The translations under genes were made by a program, and so were the position numbers. 64,000 nt of DNA from Mastigias papua (Eukaryota > Cnidaria > Scyphozoa > Rhizostomeae > Mastigiidae), in contig OZ025281.1 in NCBI GenBank assembly GCA_964019165.1, positions 10,672,388 to 10,736,387 of the forward strand. Reading direction: 5' to 3'. A model generated the notes under the pieces. It was not told the origin of the DNA, ran no database searches, and saw nothing but the letters and a program-made list of their open reading frames with translations. Positions within the stretch are counted from its first letter, which is position 1. Each line of letters begins with the position of its first letter. This document shows positions 42,511 to 54,279 of the stretch, piece by piece.

Positions 42511-42723
42511 TAAAAATATTAATATACACTGAGTATACTGACATATATTATAAGTAAGCAAGGTTTATTCAGCCATATTCATTTCTTGCACAGTTGCACT
42601 AGAACTAAGGTATTCTTGACATTTCCGGATATGATTGAAATATCTATAGGTGTGGAGCGGGAGAGGGCTGCAGTCGTTCTACCCGTTAGGTAGAAATCCA
42701 TTTCGCCTGGTTGTTAAAACTAT

Positions 42724-42806
42724 ATTCCACTCCTTGCGTAGCAATTAGCATAAATACTTTGTCACCTTCAAAGAATTGATGCTAATTGCTACACGAGTAG
42801 TGAAAT
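42724..42806. mobile_element. Head-to-head fragments of the Penelope RT gene
   Basis: 42767-42806 matches the Penelope ORF at 10831-10871 (TTCAAAGAATTGATGCTAAT, ELMLIATR in protein). 42724-42753 is an inverted copy of the same piece (ATTCCACTCCTTGCGTAGCA). The result is an imperfect hairpin of about 30-bp arms made from one short region of the RT gene. Confidence 0.72.
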
Positions 42807-44871
42807 CTATGTCATCTGGACAATTTCTTCAGAGAAAACAATAATTTTTCCAAATATAGCTGCAGATAAGTAGGGCTAGCAGCAGCTCATTCGGGCAAAA
42901 TATCAGTGATTCGGCCACACATATTGCAGCCCTCCTAAATTTAAAGCTCGCCTTCACCCATGGAAATATCTCATTGCAACGTATAGAGCTTCATTCGAGA
43001 CGATTCTTAATGGTTATTTGATGAATCTTCAATTTCCTTAAGTCCCTTCTCACACCATATAGAACTCTAATTAATCCGATTTGCATTCGTACATTTTTGG
43101 CGTTCTGTTTACTCCAAAATGACTTTGAATATGGTATGATTGCAAACTGCTTCTGAATACGGTACGAGATGAATACGGTACCGTGTAAACACCTGAATGC
43201 GATATGTTTTCACAAATAGATGATTTGAGAGACTGAAAAATGGCCTAGGTTCTTGCATTCTATGTATTGTTTTTATCGTTAGCTATAGAAAAAAATTCTC
43301 TGAGTCATGGTACTAAACAAATCCGTCTCGTATTATTCCGTATTTGATGGAAAGCCGTTAATGAAAGTGATACAAGATAAATACACTGAAATAACTTGGA
43401 TGAAAGGGATTCGTTTCATATAACTATCGTAAACCGAAGTGCCCTTGAACCTGGAGCATAGCTTTGGAACAGTAGGTTAAAGAGAATTTTTCAGTAAATA
43501 TTGCATAAACTGGAATTTTTGCGCAAACGGGAATTTTACTATAAACTACCAAATTTCCCTCAAGTACGACTTAACCAGCACTCTTCCTCAGGATCAAAGC
43601 CCTAAGTCCATGACTTTTTTCAGGAATGTAAATAATGATGCTATTACTTCGATTCTCTCCATTAGCCTCAATCCATATCTTGTGTGCCATCGCTTTCTTG
43701 TAAATGGGATACCAATAAGGGTTGAAAATACATCGGATTCATTTGAGTCCAGCACTTCCACCATCCCTCCAGTTGATTGGTTAAATAGATTCCAGATCTA
43801 GATATGTGTATCTGTGTCATTACATTATGCACAGCTTACACCGGAGTCGAATTTTCTTTATTACAGATCTAAACTTTTCTTCTAACATAGGAGAGATTAA
43901 CTCAACCCATGAAGCTTAAACGATTCTCAATCAATTAATGCACATTTTTTATAAGGAAGAGCATTATACGAGACCTATATGTAGCATGCTAGAAACTCTA
44001 TCGAGCTTCAACTGCTAACGACGAAGTTCATAAATACTTTTTCAGTTTCGACTATTCGTATGACTGCGCTCAATCGAGAATCAGGAAGTCGAATTTGCAT
44101 AACTTGTTATATGCGGGTTTCCTCTTCGATTTGCAGTGTCCATAATGCCCTTTCTTAATATTGAACATTTGCAATGTCTATAGCACTAGGTGAGCCAAGG
44201 TTCATTAAAACAATTACTGAATATTGTATTTTGCATCATAGCAGTGGGTTTCTTGTCTGACCTGAAAGCTAGTATTCCAACCACGACCCCCTTTAGAACA
44301 ATTTTGATATAAAACTTTTTTCAGTTTTTGCGCTATTTGAGAATGGATCGATTTCTTTCATGAGAGTAAACAGTTTAACTTAACAGCATTCTGAACGGGA
44401 GTGGTGAGTTTGCTTTACCGCAAGGCTTCAGACCTTTGAAAGGTGCTGCATGTATTCAGGAGAACGCTAGGTCTAAGATGTTGACCAATGTAAACTGCCT
44501 AAAATTAATGTACGTAGATTGAAGCAATCCCAATTTTTATTGCATTAGAGCTTCACTACTCTTAATCTATTGAATTTTTTCCAGTGCGAGGAAGATGTTT
44601 GCCTATGTAAAGACTGACATCCATAGATTAAATATCTTTATCCATTTTTTAAACAGTGCCACCTGTTACACAAACATTTCAAATTCTTATTTTGGCTTCC
44701 TTATTGCCATGCATAATAAATGACAGCAGTCCTGAATTACTCTTTAGCAATTCCCTTTTTGCTGAATTTAGAGTCAGTCATGATTCGTCTATGTTTTGGC
44801 CTAAGCAGTTGTGGTTTAACATTTTTTGTAACCCTGGAATGTCCTACATCATTCTGAACTCATATTGTTGT
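42807..44871. other. Intron, nothing recognised
   Basis: No supported gene or element. Confidence 0.45.
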
Positions 44872-45057
44872 CAAATATTGTTTGGTTGAAAGCTCTGATA
44901 AGATCTATTCCCCCAACTTAATTGATCAACCATCATGAAGAATTTTGACTTCACATGCGTTCTACAGCTAAATGTAGGCCCATTTTCCATGATGATTGGT
45001 AAATTAGGTTGGAAGAATTTAGACGTGATCAGAGCTCTGAACCAAACAAACATTTGG
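44872..45057. repeat. Imperfect hairpin, arms about 65 bp
   Basis: 44872-44935 and 44989-45057 are inverted copies at roughly 75-80% identity, ending in CAAATATTGTTTGGTT and its complement with GAGCTCTGAACC. The spacer is about 53 bp. It is probably an old foldback element. Confidence 0.65.
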
Positions 45058-47379
45058 CGGCCAGGCTATTGTGGCCATGATTTGCTTATGTCTTTTGATA
45101 CTTCTGCAGATTTTTGCACCAGGATGATTTTTCAGTTGAAAGAACGTCCCTGCATTCTGCTAAGATGGGCTATTTACTTTATGGATATACGAAGCCTTAT
45201 AACCAGAACTATATCAAACAGGGTCATTATGGTAACCTACTGATCACAACGACAGACATGGTTTTAAGGAATTGCATCAAAGCAAGAAAAGTTTGCTTTA
45301 CGCGCTTTTTTTGTGGGAGCCAGTTAGTAGCGTGCTTGCCTGTAAAAAATCTGAAACTTCAAGGAACTGAACTGTCACTGATAAATCTGTACAGAATTGT
45401 TTAATTTTCAAATGTTTCATATACGGAAACATTCGAGAAGTATTAGTAAATTTTGTATGACTACATATAATTCTTGTATCACGTGTTACGTGAAGAAGTT
45501 TCGCTTAATGCGTACAATGTCTATAATTGTCTGTCTTAATACCTAATACTCATATTGCCTATAGAGCTAGATAAAAAGTTAAGATAAGAAGCTATTAAGA
45601 AGTTAAATTAAGAAGCTATTATAGAACTTTTTGTAGTGCAATTTGGTCTGATAAAAGCCCAGGATGACAATTATTAGGTATTGAGTTAGGTTCCCGAAGA
45701 CAATCAAATATGTATTCTCTTCTTTTTTTTACCATTGAAAACAAAATATCGATTTAGCCACCTTAGTGACCGTGCACTACCCAGAATGCTACATGTAACT
45801 GTCGCATTCTGTTCATAGCGTAGAAGGTGGGAGGGGGGCAGGGGGCTGCAAGCTTGCATTTGAGTGAAAGATCAATTCTTTCGGACAATGTACGAGAAGA
45901 AACAATGGCTTTACCGTATATAGCTCCCGCTTCATTCAACTCAGGGTCTTTCTTTAATGTATAGTTCTACTCACAATTTTCAATTCTAACAACTCTGTGT
46001 GCAGTTCTAGAGAGAGATATGTACATATTACATTGTATATCTATTAAGAGGGCATACTTTCAGTGCAAGCTAGTCAGGTGGATACTGCTCATGCTTATAT
46101 GAATCAAAGGCTATTATTCAATACAGTAGCCGTGACAAAATGTGCTGTTCTAAGTTTTCCTTATTAAAGCATCTGATGCAGCTAAAGAACGATCGACACG
46201 ATAAACTGTGGATCCCCTGACCTCTCTTCATGTTCATTTAGATAAACTGCTTGCTGCCCCTCCCCAAAAATCAGACAGGAGGGTTGTAGGGTTGGGGGAC
46301 TTCAGCCCCTTCCCACCTTCTACCAGGCAGCGATATTTTTAGCCGTTATCAAGCAATGTCATTGTTTGAGGTACCACCACCCCACTTTTATCTGTGGACC
46401 AATCTCACTTTTTATTTGACGGTGCAGTGCCTGAACATAGATTTATCATACGCCCCTGATGCTGTCTGTTTGAATGCCAGAGTGCGAGGAAATTCTGAAA
46501 CATGGTCCTCTTTGGTTTACTTGTAAATCTTTAACGAGTGTCTTGATTGGTTCAATCTGAGCATTGCTAATAACTTCTGACTGCCTGATTTTTGTCAACT
46601 GGTTGAACCGCTTGTTTGCCATTTAGTATATAGAATACTCTAATTGCTTGTCATTGCAGCATATCATTGGTTGTGATCTCATGCAGATCACTTCATATCA
46701 ATTTTGTTTTGAGATATTATTTTCCTTCCTAAGCGTATTTCATTACTTCTGTTAGCTATCATTCTTGCTAATTTCTGAATATGCACTTTTTCACATGTAA
46801 AAAATTAGGTTTTAGCAAACAGCTTGTGTTTGCAGCTGTTTTATTCCACGCTTTCAATTGCTCGCATATGAGGCAAATATTTTATTGATTTTACTCAGAA
46901 AATTTATAATTGCTTGATCGTTAATAATATATGATGATTTTCTTCTATTATGGCCTATCCTTTGAGCAAGCCGTTTTGAGCGGAAATTAGTAAGTTTTCC
47001 CCGTTTCTCTTCCTTGCTTTCAACAATGTATTCTAATGTGGCTCTAATAACACAAGAAGTCTTCTATTGTTCTTTTGTTGCTTACATGTTACTTAGAAAA
47101 TACAAGTGCTATTGAATGCAGAAATAGTAATTTCTATACTCCGCGATTACCGTTTCAAGTTATCCAATGTCTGTTGCTTAGCTTAAGATTATGTCCCAAA
47201 AGTAAATTGCAAATCCATTGGGAATATTTTACATAACTCTTTGGTGCAGAATATACAGCAATAGGTTGGGATACTCTAAGCAGGCTTTCATACGTAGCCT
47301 TAACTACGATTACTCGCTACGATGGGTACTGCATTTCAATTTGAGAATTTGTGTGAAGTGCAATTTTGAGATTAAAGGA
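45058..47379. other. Intron, nothing recognised
   Basis: Short frames without domain or splice support. Confidence 0.45.
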
Positions 47380-47530
47380 ACGGAACTGAACTTCACTGAA
47401 ATGAAATCAAGTGAACTCAACTCAACTCAATTGAATTTAGCTCAAATATGCTCCACTACTGGGCTGAAATCAACTGAACTCAACTCAACTCAATTGAGCT
47501 GAACTCAAATGAACTCAACTGAACTAAACC
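47380..47530. repeat. Degenerate CAACT/GAACT satellite
   Basis: About 150 bp made of CTCAACT, GAACT and AATTGA words in tandem, with an internal imperfect duplication around 47400-47440 and 47468-47510. Confidence 0.85.
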
Positions 47531-49635
47531 ATTAGTTTGACCATGTGATATTTGACATTGTTCTATTCAATTTTCACTTGCGGGTACATTAATTCCCAAA
47601 AATTTTGGACGGTTTAATTCCGGACATTTAATTTTTGGAAAACAATATTCATACAGAGTCAAATGGAACCGAGAAAATTTCATCAAACATGCCAAACTCA
47701 ATACCATGGTTCTAATTTGCGTCTTGCTCATCTTCATCTGAAGTAAGATAGGGGAAAGGTCCCTCCGGTTCAGCTTTAAAAGTAATTTCGTCATTTATTC
47801 CAGATATATATCGATCTATTCTCTATTAGATATTGCTCTTCCAGCGATTCTTTGTGAAACATGCATTTAATCCATTAGGAGCTTCTTTGACTAGTGGAAT
47901 GCAATGGACTGTTATTTCTTGATATATCAGTTGCATTGGAAGAAATATGCCCGATTTCATTACTGTGAACATAGTGACTATGCTTAGAACATGTTAGCTG
48001 TGTGTTTCATCTTTTCCTTGCAAATGGGAGGAACATTCTTTGCTTGGCTTTTGTGCCAGCTATAACATGGAGAGAACACATACAAAACCTTATTTTCTTT
48101 TGTATATTCATTGTAAACTTATTGATTCAGGTTTGTAATTTAATAGGAGACTATTAAAAGATGCGGGGATAATCAGAGAGGCAGAGCTGGTATTTCAACT
48201 TGCTGGGATATTTGCTAAGAAACTTTCATTATATTTAATAGGCATGTGTCTCGAAACATGGTTTATCTTAGGATGGCAATTTCAAACTAGTCAATAGCAG
48301 ATTACTCGACAGCCTCATTCTAAGCTTTCCATCCCTAGCTCAATAAATGATTCATCTAGAAAAGATTCTCATAAATTCCTATATAGTGCAGGAGTTGCCA
48401 CGCTCCTCGTATAAGAATTATGTTGTATAAGAATTATGTTATAAGAATCAGATGGCTGAGAGTGGCAAGAGAATGACAAGACTGACAGAAATAGTTTTCT
48501 TGCGGCTCTAAAAATAGAACTAAAAACTACCAAAATATTGCTACCAAAAATTGTGAATTCATACTAAAGCAAAATTTGCTAGTAGAAATTTCACTCACTT
48601 CTAATTGCAATTTTCTTATTCATCGTGCGCCTCAATTTATCCACATCTGATATAATATAGCTGAGATAAAAGTTTTGGACGGTATAAATTTCAGACGGTA
48701 AGTTTTTCGGACCACCTATGTGTCGGAAAGTTTAAAAATTTCTCGGAAGTAATGTAACTCCCATCGTGATTCTGGTGCTGGACCTAGTTTGATAATTTTA
48801 TACCTATCCTTGTAGAAATTAGTTTGGGACCGTTCGTCACTTTTCCTGTCAATTTTAAAGCCACTATCCCCATGTAATCAACTGTACTCATTTCTCTGAC
48901 CCCCCTCCAGAATTATGTCATCATTTTCTCAACCATTTTACTCCAGATCCGACTTCCTGAAGATTATGCATCTCCGACGCTTGATGCTGATCGGCCTAAT
49001 TTTCGTTCTCTATTCTGCCCTACTAGACAGCATATCAATGACAACACTATAAGACTTTAAAGTCTGGCTCTAAGATCTGTACCAAATAGCGTTTGAAGGA
49101 TTGTCAAACGAAAGTTCAATTCCCTCGAAATTTTAGTAATTGAGTTTGCTCATAGTGGAGAGGGAAGATTTCTCCTGTTCCAGTGCTTGAGTAACAAAAC
49201 TATGTTCACTGTTTTATTACATATATAAATCCCTACACATTTTCTATCAGAAATAATATGCAACGTTGCCGTATACCCTTTTGCAAACAAGGTTGTATTT
49301 TTTGAACATCTCCTTGACAACAAACACTGTTGGTATGATGTACTATGTAGTTAAGACACTTTAACAAACATGAATGACATCTCAGCTTTCCAAACGTAAC
49401 TTTCCTTCTCATTGCATTCTCATTGTGGACAAGTCTTGGTTTAGTCTCAGGTGTTTCATTGAATTTTGCCGTTTGAATGATACGGTTTGAATTTTAATCT
49501 AGAGGGATATCATAACGTATCTTAATTATAACATCCAGTTCGCTATTAGAAAACGTTACATCGTTTTTCCAAGATTTCGCCAATTCTATGCGATAAATAC
49601 ACAAATGGCTACTCCTACGGGGGGTCTATTTGCTG
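47531..49635. other. Intron; pair of diverged direct repeats
   Basis: 47600-47640 and 48665-48712 share TTTTGGACGGT, a following TAATTCCGGAC-like word and TTTTTGGA, in the same orientation about 1.06 kb apart. They may be two relics of one small element. Nothing else is recognised. Confidence 0.45.
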
Positions 49636-49705
49636 TTCTGGGGGCTTATTTAAGGGGCTCGTTTAAGGGGTTTATTTAAGGGACTTATTTAAGGGGTTTT
49701 ATACA
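49636..49705. repeat. Short tandem repeat, GGGGCTTATTTAA type
   Basis: Four or five copies of a 13-14 bp unit (GGGGCTTATTTAA and variants). The word resembles the internal repeats of the 21.4-kb element, but lacks its CGAG part. Confidence 0.75.
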
Positions 49706-50741
49706 AGGAGAAGCTCGAAGACTTTTTCAATCTCGTCATATATCAAGCTGGTATTAAAAATTCCTTTTACTTCAAGCACAAAAAGGCTAGCTTATTATAT
49801 ACAAATCTTCTGATGACAGTGCATTCATCATCTGTTGTGGGAGCTTATTACCAACCTGAGATTATAGTTTGGTTACTTATTCTGGCCCGACCTCTTCAAA
49901 GGGGGGACAAATTCAACAAGAAACTCATTGATTCATAATGCAAATGAACTACACGGGTGACTGCGTCAAACAAGACATGTTTGCTGAGTAAGCACTCGCA
50001 ACTAGTAACATAATGCCATGCTTAGTTCCACGTTACAGCTAGTATTTATTCCCAAGGGACATTAACATATATGCATGATTGTCTACTATCACTCTGGTTT
50101 TGTACTAGACAAGTTAGCGTCGCTTACAAACTTTTGCTTTATAAGAATACCCAATTTTTCGATGATTCTCAATATTCTTCAATTTCTTTCTTTTTGAGCA
50201 TAGGAATATTTTACAATTATTCTTGAACTTTGGTGATTTTGAGATTACTACTCATATGGACTATACTCATGTTGTGAAAAGTGTGCAACTGACAGTCCCC
50301 AAAGAGTGGTTGAATCGCATTATAGAGCAATGACTCACAAACCCGATAGGTGAAGCTCAAAATTATTGTGTTTTCGAAGGAAAACTCAAATAAGGAAAAA
50401 CTCGAACCTTTGATGAAGCCTTGCATTATTTGTAAAATTAGCGTTAACTGTCAGCGATTTTGAGCCTTGATGTTCTTATGTACTACATTCTTATAAATAG
50501 AAATGAGTATCAGCGTTCTTCTTTATTACATTCTCTTGGAATTTAGTCTAGTATATCATTTTTATACTATATATTTGAATTGTGTAGAGACGAAATGCAA
50601 CTTTGGATCTTTCTTGGAGTTAATTCATGACAGTTAGTAGCTGATAGCATGGATTTATTTCTTAATCCGATGCAGTCTGACTTTCAACGTTTTATTCTGT
50701 ATATGTTTGTTTTATTTATATGTGCGTATTCTCCATTTCAG
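49706..50741. other. Intron, nothing recognised
   Basis: No supported feature before the D1 acceptor. Confidence 0.45.
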
Positions 50742-50852
50742 ATCATTGCTACCATGCTCTAAATGAAGATAAGAAGCAAGTTTGCTGCTATTTCCCAAAT
50801 ACTATTTTTCTTGGAAATTCTCTGATTCATCATGCAGCCTGTTTGCCAACTG
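50742..50852 (+). CDS. D1, first exon: cysteine module (C1-C4)
   Basis: A 37-codon phase 1-1 exon; acceptor TCTCCATTTCAG, donor GTAACA. It encodes D-H-C, then eleven residues, C-C-Y-F, a 17-residue stretch and the fourth cysteine. This is the N-terminal part of the D module that is a single exon in D2-D4, so D1 is uniquely split here by an intron of about 1.67 kb. It contains no glycosylation site. The identification rests on its alignment with D3 and D4. Confidence 0.78.
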
Positions 50853-51099
50853 GTAACAAGTTATAATATTGACGTTTCTATTTACATTTTTGGAATACTA
50901 AATGATAACTCCCAAGTTTCAACAGAGATACACGAACTATGATGCATAAAGTACACGGAAAGCCATAATATTACTAACATAGTTTGCAATTAAATCCTTC
51001 AGAATTCCAATCTTTCAATTTCTTGTACAAAGAAAAGGACCGTTTTGCTGCTCTATTTTTAAAATGCATCGATCAGTGAATTTCTCTTGAAGTGGAACA

Positions 51100-51385
51100 G
51101 TTTTTGAATCGGTTTATATAATGACTGAAAGCCTGGTCTTGTGCAAACACAAAGAGGTAAATTTCTCACTTGAACACTTTATGTGAAAAATGGTGAATAA
51201 GTGACCATTTGCTAATCAAGGGGCCAACTGTACGCCGTATTCATCACATCACGTGTATCTGCGCCTGGCAATATATTTAGGTTCACCTTTCGGTCGTTAT
51301 CCGACGTTTCATACTCGGATGAGTGTTGGGTGAAGAAAAGCTTTGAGTATGCTTGAAAAGTCTTACCGCCTTCTCGAGCGAATAT
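51100..51385 (+). mobile_element. Penelope-like element 3' fragment with dead hammerhead
   Basis: It aligns with 11900-12180 of the intact element: TTTTTGAATCGG, a diverged ORF end, GGTGAATA, TTCACCTTTCGGTCGTTATC, then the ribozyme region and a degraded CGCTTTTTCG-type end. The RT is missing. It lies inside the intron that splits D1, in the same orientation as the gene. At the ribozyme (51310-51351) stem I is intact, but CTGACGA has become CGGATGA and the cleavage base C has become G. Confidence 0.85.
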
Positions 51386-52521
51386 GAAGTTCTGCAGTGC
51401 CAACAAGCTTTTAACAGCTTCATTTTTGAATAGTGGGTGTAGCACAAGAGATCTACTGACAAGTTTGAAGAAGGCACCTTTATTACCGACAAGCCAAGTA
51501 AGTTATCACAGCCCTATCACCCCTGATTTAGCTGCAGCCTACTGCAGATTCTCACCATGGACATTCTTATTCACCAATTCTAATACAACGATCATCATAT
51601 TCTTATCGCGAGCCACACGTCATGACTTCTGGACGGTCGATGAAGCAAAATATGCAGACCTCGTTGAAAAATCTTATTAATTTCATTATTCACTTGTTGT
51701 CCATTGAACAGCCAGATTAGCGGACAATATCTACAGTTTGGTAAAGCAACTGAAGAACACAATGGCCATTTGTGAGGTTGCTGAACATATCCTATAGCTA
51801 CAGTGAAAGTACTAACACATTTTTTGCTTGGCCACAGTGGGTTTTACATCAAATGCATGTTTTGAATCAATTGCTGCCTCAAGATGAACTTGACTACTTA
51901 CCAGGCTGAGATTATTTTCCCATCGGTTTTCAAGCAATTTCTATTGACCGTAGTTTGAGCAGATGAGTATTTGCTTGAATTTTGATGGATTTGCAAAAAA
52001 ATAAAATCAGATTCGAGCACTTTTACGTGTTGTGCATGTCGGTGTCCAATTTGAGATCACACAGTTACTTCTTAATCCCCAAGCAAGCACATTGTAGTAG
52101 AAGATAAATGCATATTACTATGCACGTCCCTAATAAAGTGAATAGGGTCATTTCTGTAGATAGTAAGCAACGGAGGATTAAGGACTGATCCTTGCGTTAT
52201 TGCTAATGATACTGAGGCTTCTATCACAAAGTGCAGCTTGTGTAGCACATTCCTATAAAATGCCATGCAGCTATTTTGAGAGATACTGGAAAAGTGAAGC
52301 AACCTTTCGTGTAAGATAACTTGTCGTTACTTTTCTTGATAAAATAATTGCATTGAAGAAGAAAATGAAGAAGAAAAGTGAAGAATTGACCCTTAATTAA
52401 CATCGGTTCACCTCATTTGCTTGAGATTGAAATGCCTTAGACCAAAAACTTAGAAAGTTTTTCTGTTATGAAGGACATTTGTGTCTATTTTAATGTCTTT
52501 ATGACTTTTTTCTCCTTATAG
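51386..52521. other. Intron inside D1, nothing else recognised
   Basis: Short frames only. Confidence 0.45.
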
Positions 52522-52584
52522 GACAAGTAAATTGTACCTTCCAATGTCCACTGGACAAAAATGCAACACAATTTGGGACTTGTA
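52522..52584 (+). CDS. D1, second exon: C-terminal C-x11-C part
   Basis: A 21-codon phase 1-1 exon; acceptor TTTCTCCTTATAG, strong donor GTAAGT. It encodes GQVNCTFQ and then C-P-L-D-K-x7-C, the invariant end of the D module with a lysine in place of the usual arginine. The cysteine in VNC is extra and makes seven in D1, so one is probably free or pairs elsewhere. N-C-T and N-A-T are potential glycosylation sites. Confidence 0.78.
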
Positions 52585-53508
52585 GTAAGTCGGATACACT
52601 TGATTTCAATTTGATGATAGCTACGGTAAAGACCTTCTTTGCATGCCTTGTTGCAGCTCTCTCTATTATGAACGTCCTGCAGTGCAAGCTTCCCTTATCG
52701 CAATAGATACAGTATTATTGACGCTGGCTTGATGTACAACTTGCAGTAGATAAGTGCATATGCTGATAAAAGTATAAATTAACCAAGTTTTAACATAACC
52801 AAATCTAGAAGCAATACATCAAATGTCATTTCTTTAATAAGAAATCCCCTCTGACAGTTCTTTCTATTTGACACACTCTTTGTTCACTGACTTCTCTTGA
52901 TGTAGTCTTGTCTTTGGCTATTCAATATTCAATATTCAATATCCAGGGAGACATGACTATAACTTACAGCTATCGGTGGCTGGTTGATTGACATGTATTG
53001 GGTTGCTTAATACTGTCTTTGTTTATCCGAGCTTGACCGCTAATGAGTGCATCGTTTACCTGTTTCATGTTGTACAGCTGGCAACCCATAAGTACTGAAA
53101 AAGGAACTGTTCAGCCACGACCTTCCTGTAGTTCGAATAGTTAACCTTTCTATGTATCTCGGCTAGATGCGCCTGTCATATATTTAGGCTAATTGCACTC
53201 CCCCTTTCGTTGCCATGCTTGCACTTTCTTTTTAGTTAAACCAGATCTTCTCTTCTCATAATTCATCTAGCTACCCTTCTATCAGATATCATCTTTCTTT
53301 TGTTTGACTAGTTGCCCTTTACTTTTTTCATCGCTGCGCTCCTCCTTTATTTCGACTACTTACTTTCTACTTCTATCATATTCATAGGATCGTGTGATCA
53401 TGTACCTCTTTCTCAATTGACACCTTATTTGCGTATACACCTGATGTACATTATCTCTCTACTTCAATATATCGCCATCACCTACTTTTCTCTTAGTTAA
53501 TTCAACAG
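52585..53508. other. Intron
   Basis: Contains three copies of TTCAATAT at about 52920-52942. Nothing else is recognised. Confidence 0.5.
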
Positions 53509-53676
53509 TGTATCGTCAATGGTCACCGTGGTCAAGTTGCAGTCACAATTGTTTCACTGGTACCCAGAAGCGTTGGAGGCTCTATATCAATGTGTCTTAC
53601 TCAGATAATGTTACAGAACTGTTCCATAATATGTCAGAATCAAGATATTGTAATATGCATCAATGTGACGTCACAA
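53509..53676 (+). CDS. T2: TSP1 repeat exon lacking the C3-C4 pair
   Basis: A 56-codon phase 1-1 exon; acceptor TTAATTCAACAG, donor GTATGC. It begins YRQWSPWSSC with one W-x-x-W. The cysteines SSC, HNC, RYC and HQC correspond to C1, C2, C5 and C6. The position of C3, normally R-x-C, reads R-L-Y, and C4 is also missing. C3 and C4 form one disulfide in TSP1 folds, so one whole bridge has been lost. The intervening stretch has three N-x-S/T sites. The Trp/Arg ladder is kept. Confidence 0.88.
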
Positions 53677-54120
53677 GTATGCCAATTTTCTAATACTTCT
53701 ATTCGCTAGATTGTTTGTTCGTTTATGATTTTACTTCCATGCGTTGTAGTGCATCTTCTCATTCATTAACCCATCCACCCATTAATACACAATTTTATTA
53801 TCTGATTTATGCAACAGTCCTTTCATTCATAACATAATACATTCAGTGCTTAGTTTTGTTCTTTCGTCCTCTGTACATTAACCTACTTTTATCCATTACT
53901 TTGTTAATTCATAAACTACTATTTCATAATTGGTTTGCTAGCAGCTTTATTCATTCTTCTATTTTGAAGCCCATTAATTTGCTGATTCATTAAATTATTT
54001 GTACATGCTGCCATTTCTCCGTTTGGAACAATTGCTGGTAAGGCTCTGTTAAGACTTAATGACGAAACAGACCTATGATTTATAAGTACCCTCTATTACT
54101 TGCAACCACGTCCTTCCTAG
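53677..54120. other. Intron rich in ATTCATT words
   Basis: Low-complexity ATTCATTMA and CCATTAAT words. No other feature. Confidence 0.5.
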
Positions 54121-54279
54121 ATGCTACCTGGGCATTGAATACAACCTCAAATGAGAGGAGAATTTGCTACTTCGATCCAAATAGGCAGAAAGCAATTTTT
54201 AGAGAATGCGTGAAAGATGATGCTGACGGTGAATTCAAATGCCATCTCGATCGCTTTGGCTTGCACAACGGAACATGCG
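54121..54279 (+). CDS. D2: cysteine module exon lacking the C1-C2 pair
   Basis: A 53-codon phase 1-1 exon; acceptor TCCTTCCTAG, donor GTAAGC. It aligns without gaps in the first segment with D4: tryptophan stands at C1, ten residues follow, then I-C stands for C-C. The remaining cysteines are C3, C4 (REC), C5 and C6, with C-H-L-D-R-F-x6-C at the end. Loss of both C1 and the first of the CC suggests they normally pair. N-T-T and N-G-T are potential glycosylation sites. Confidence 0.87.

Noticed and set aside
44656..44889. Hydrophobic frame after an AAACAG acceptor
   Set aside because: It is phase-incompatible, has no donor in a useful place and overlaps the hairpin at 44872.
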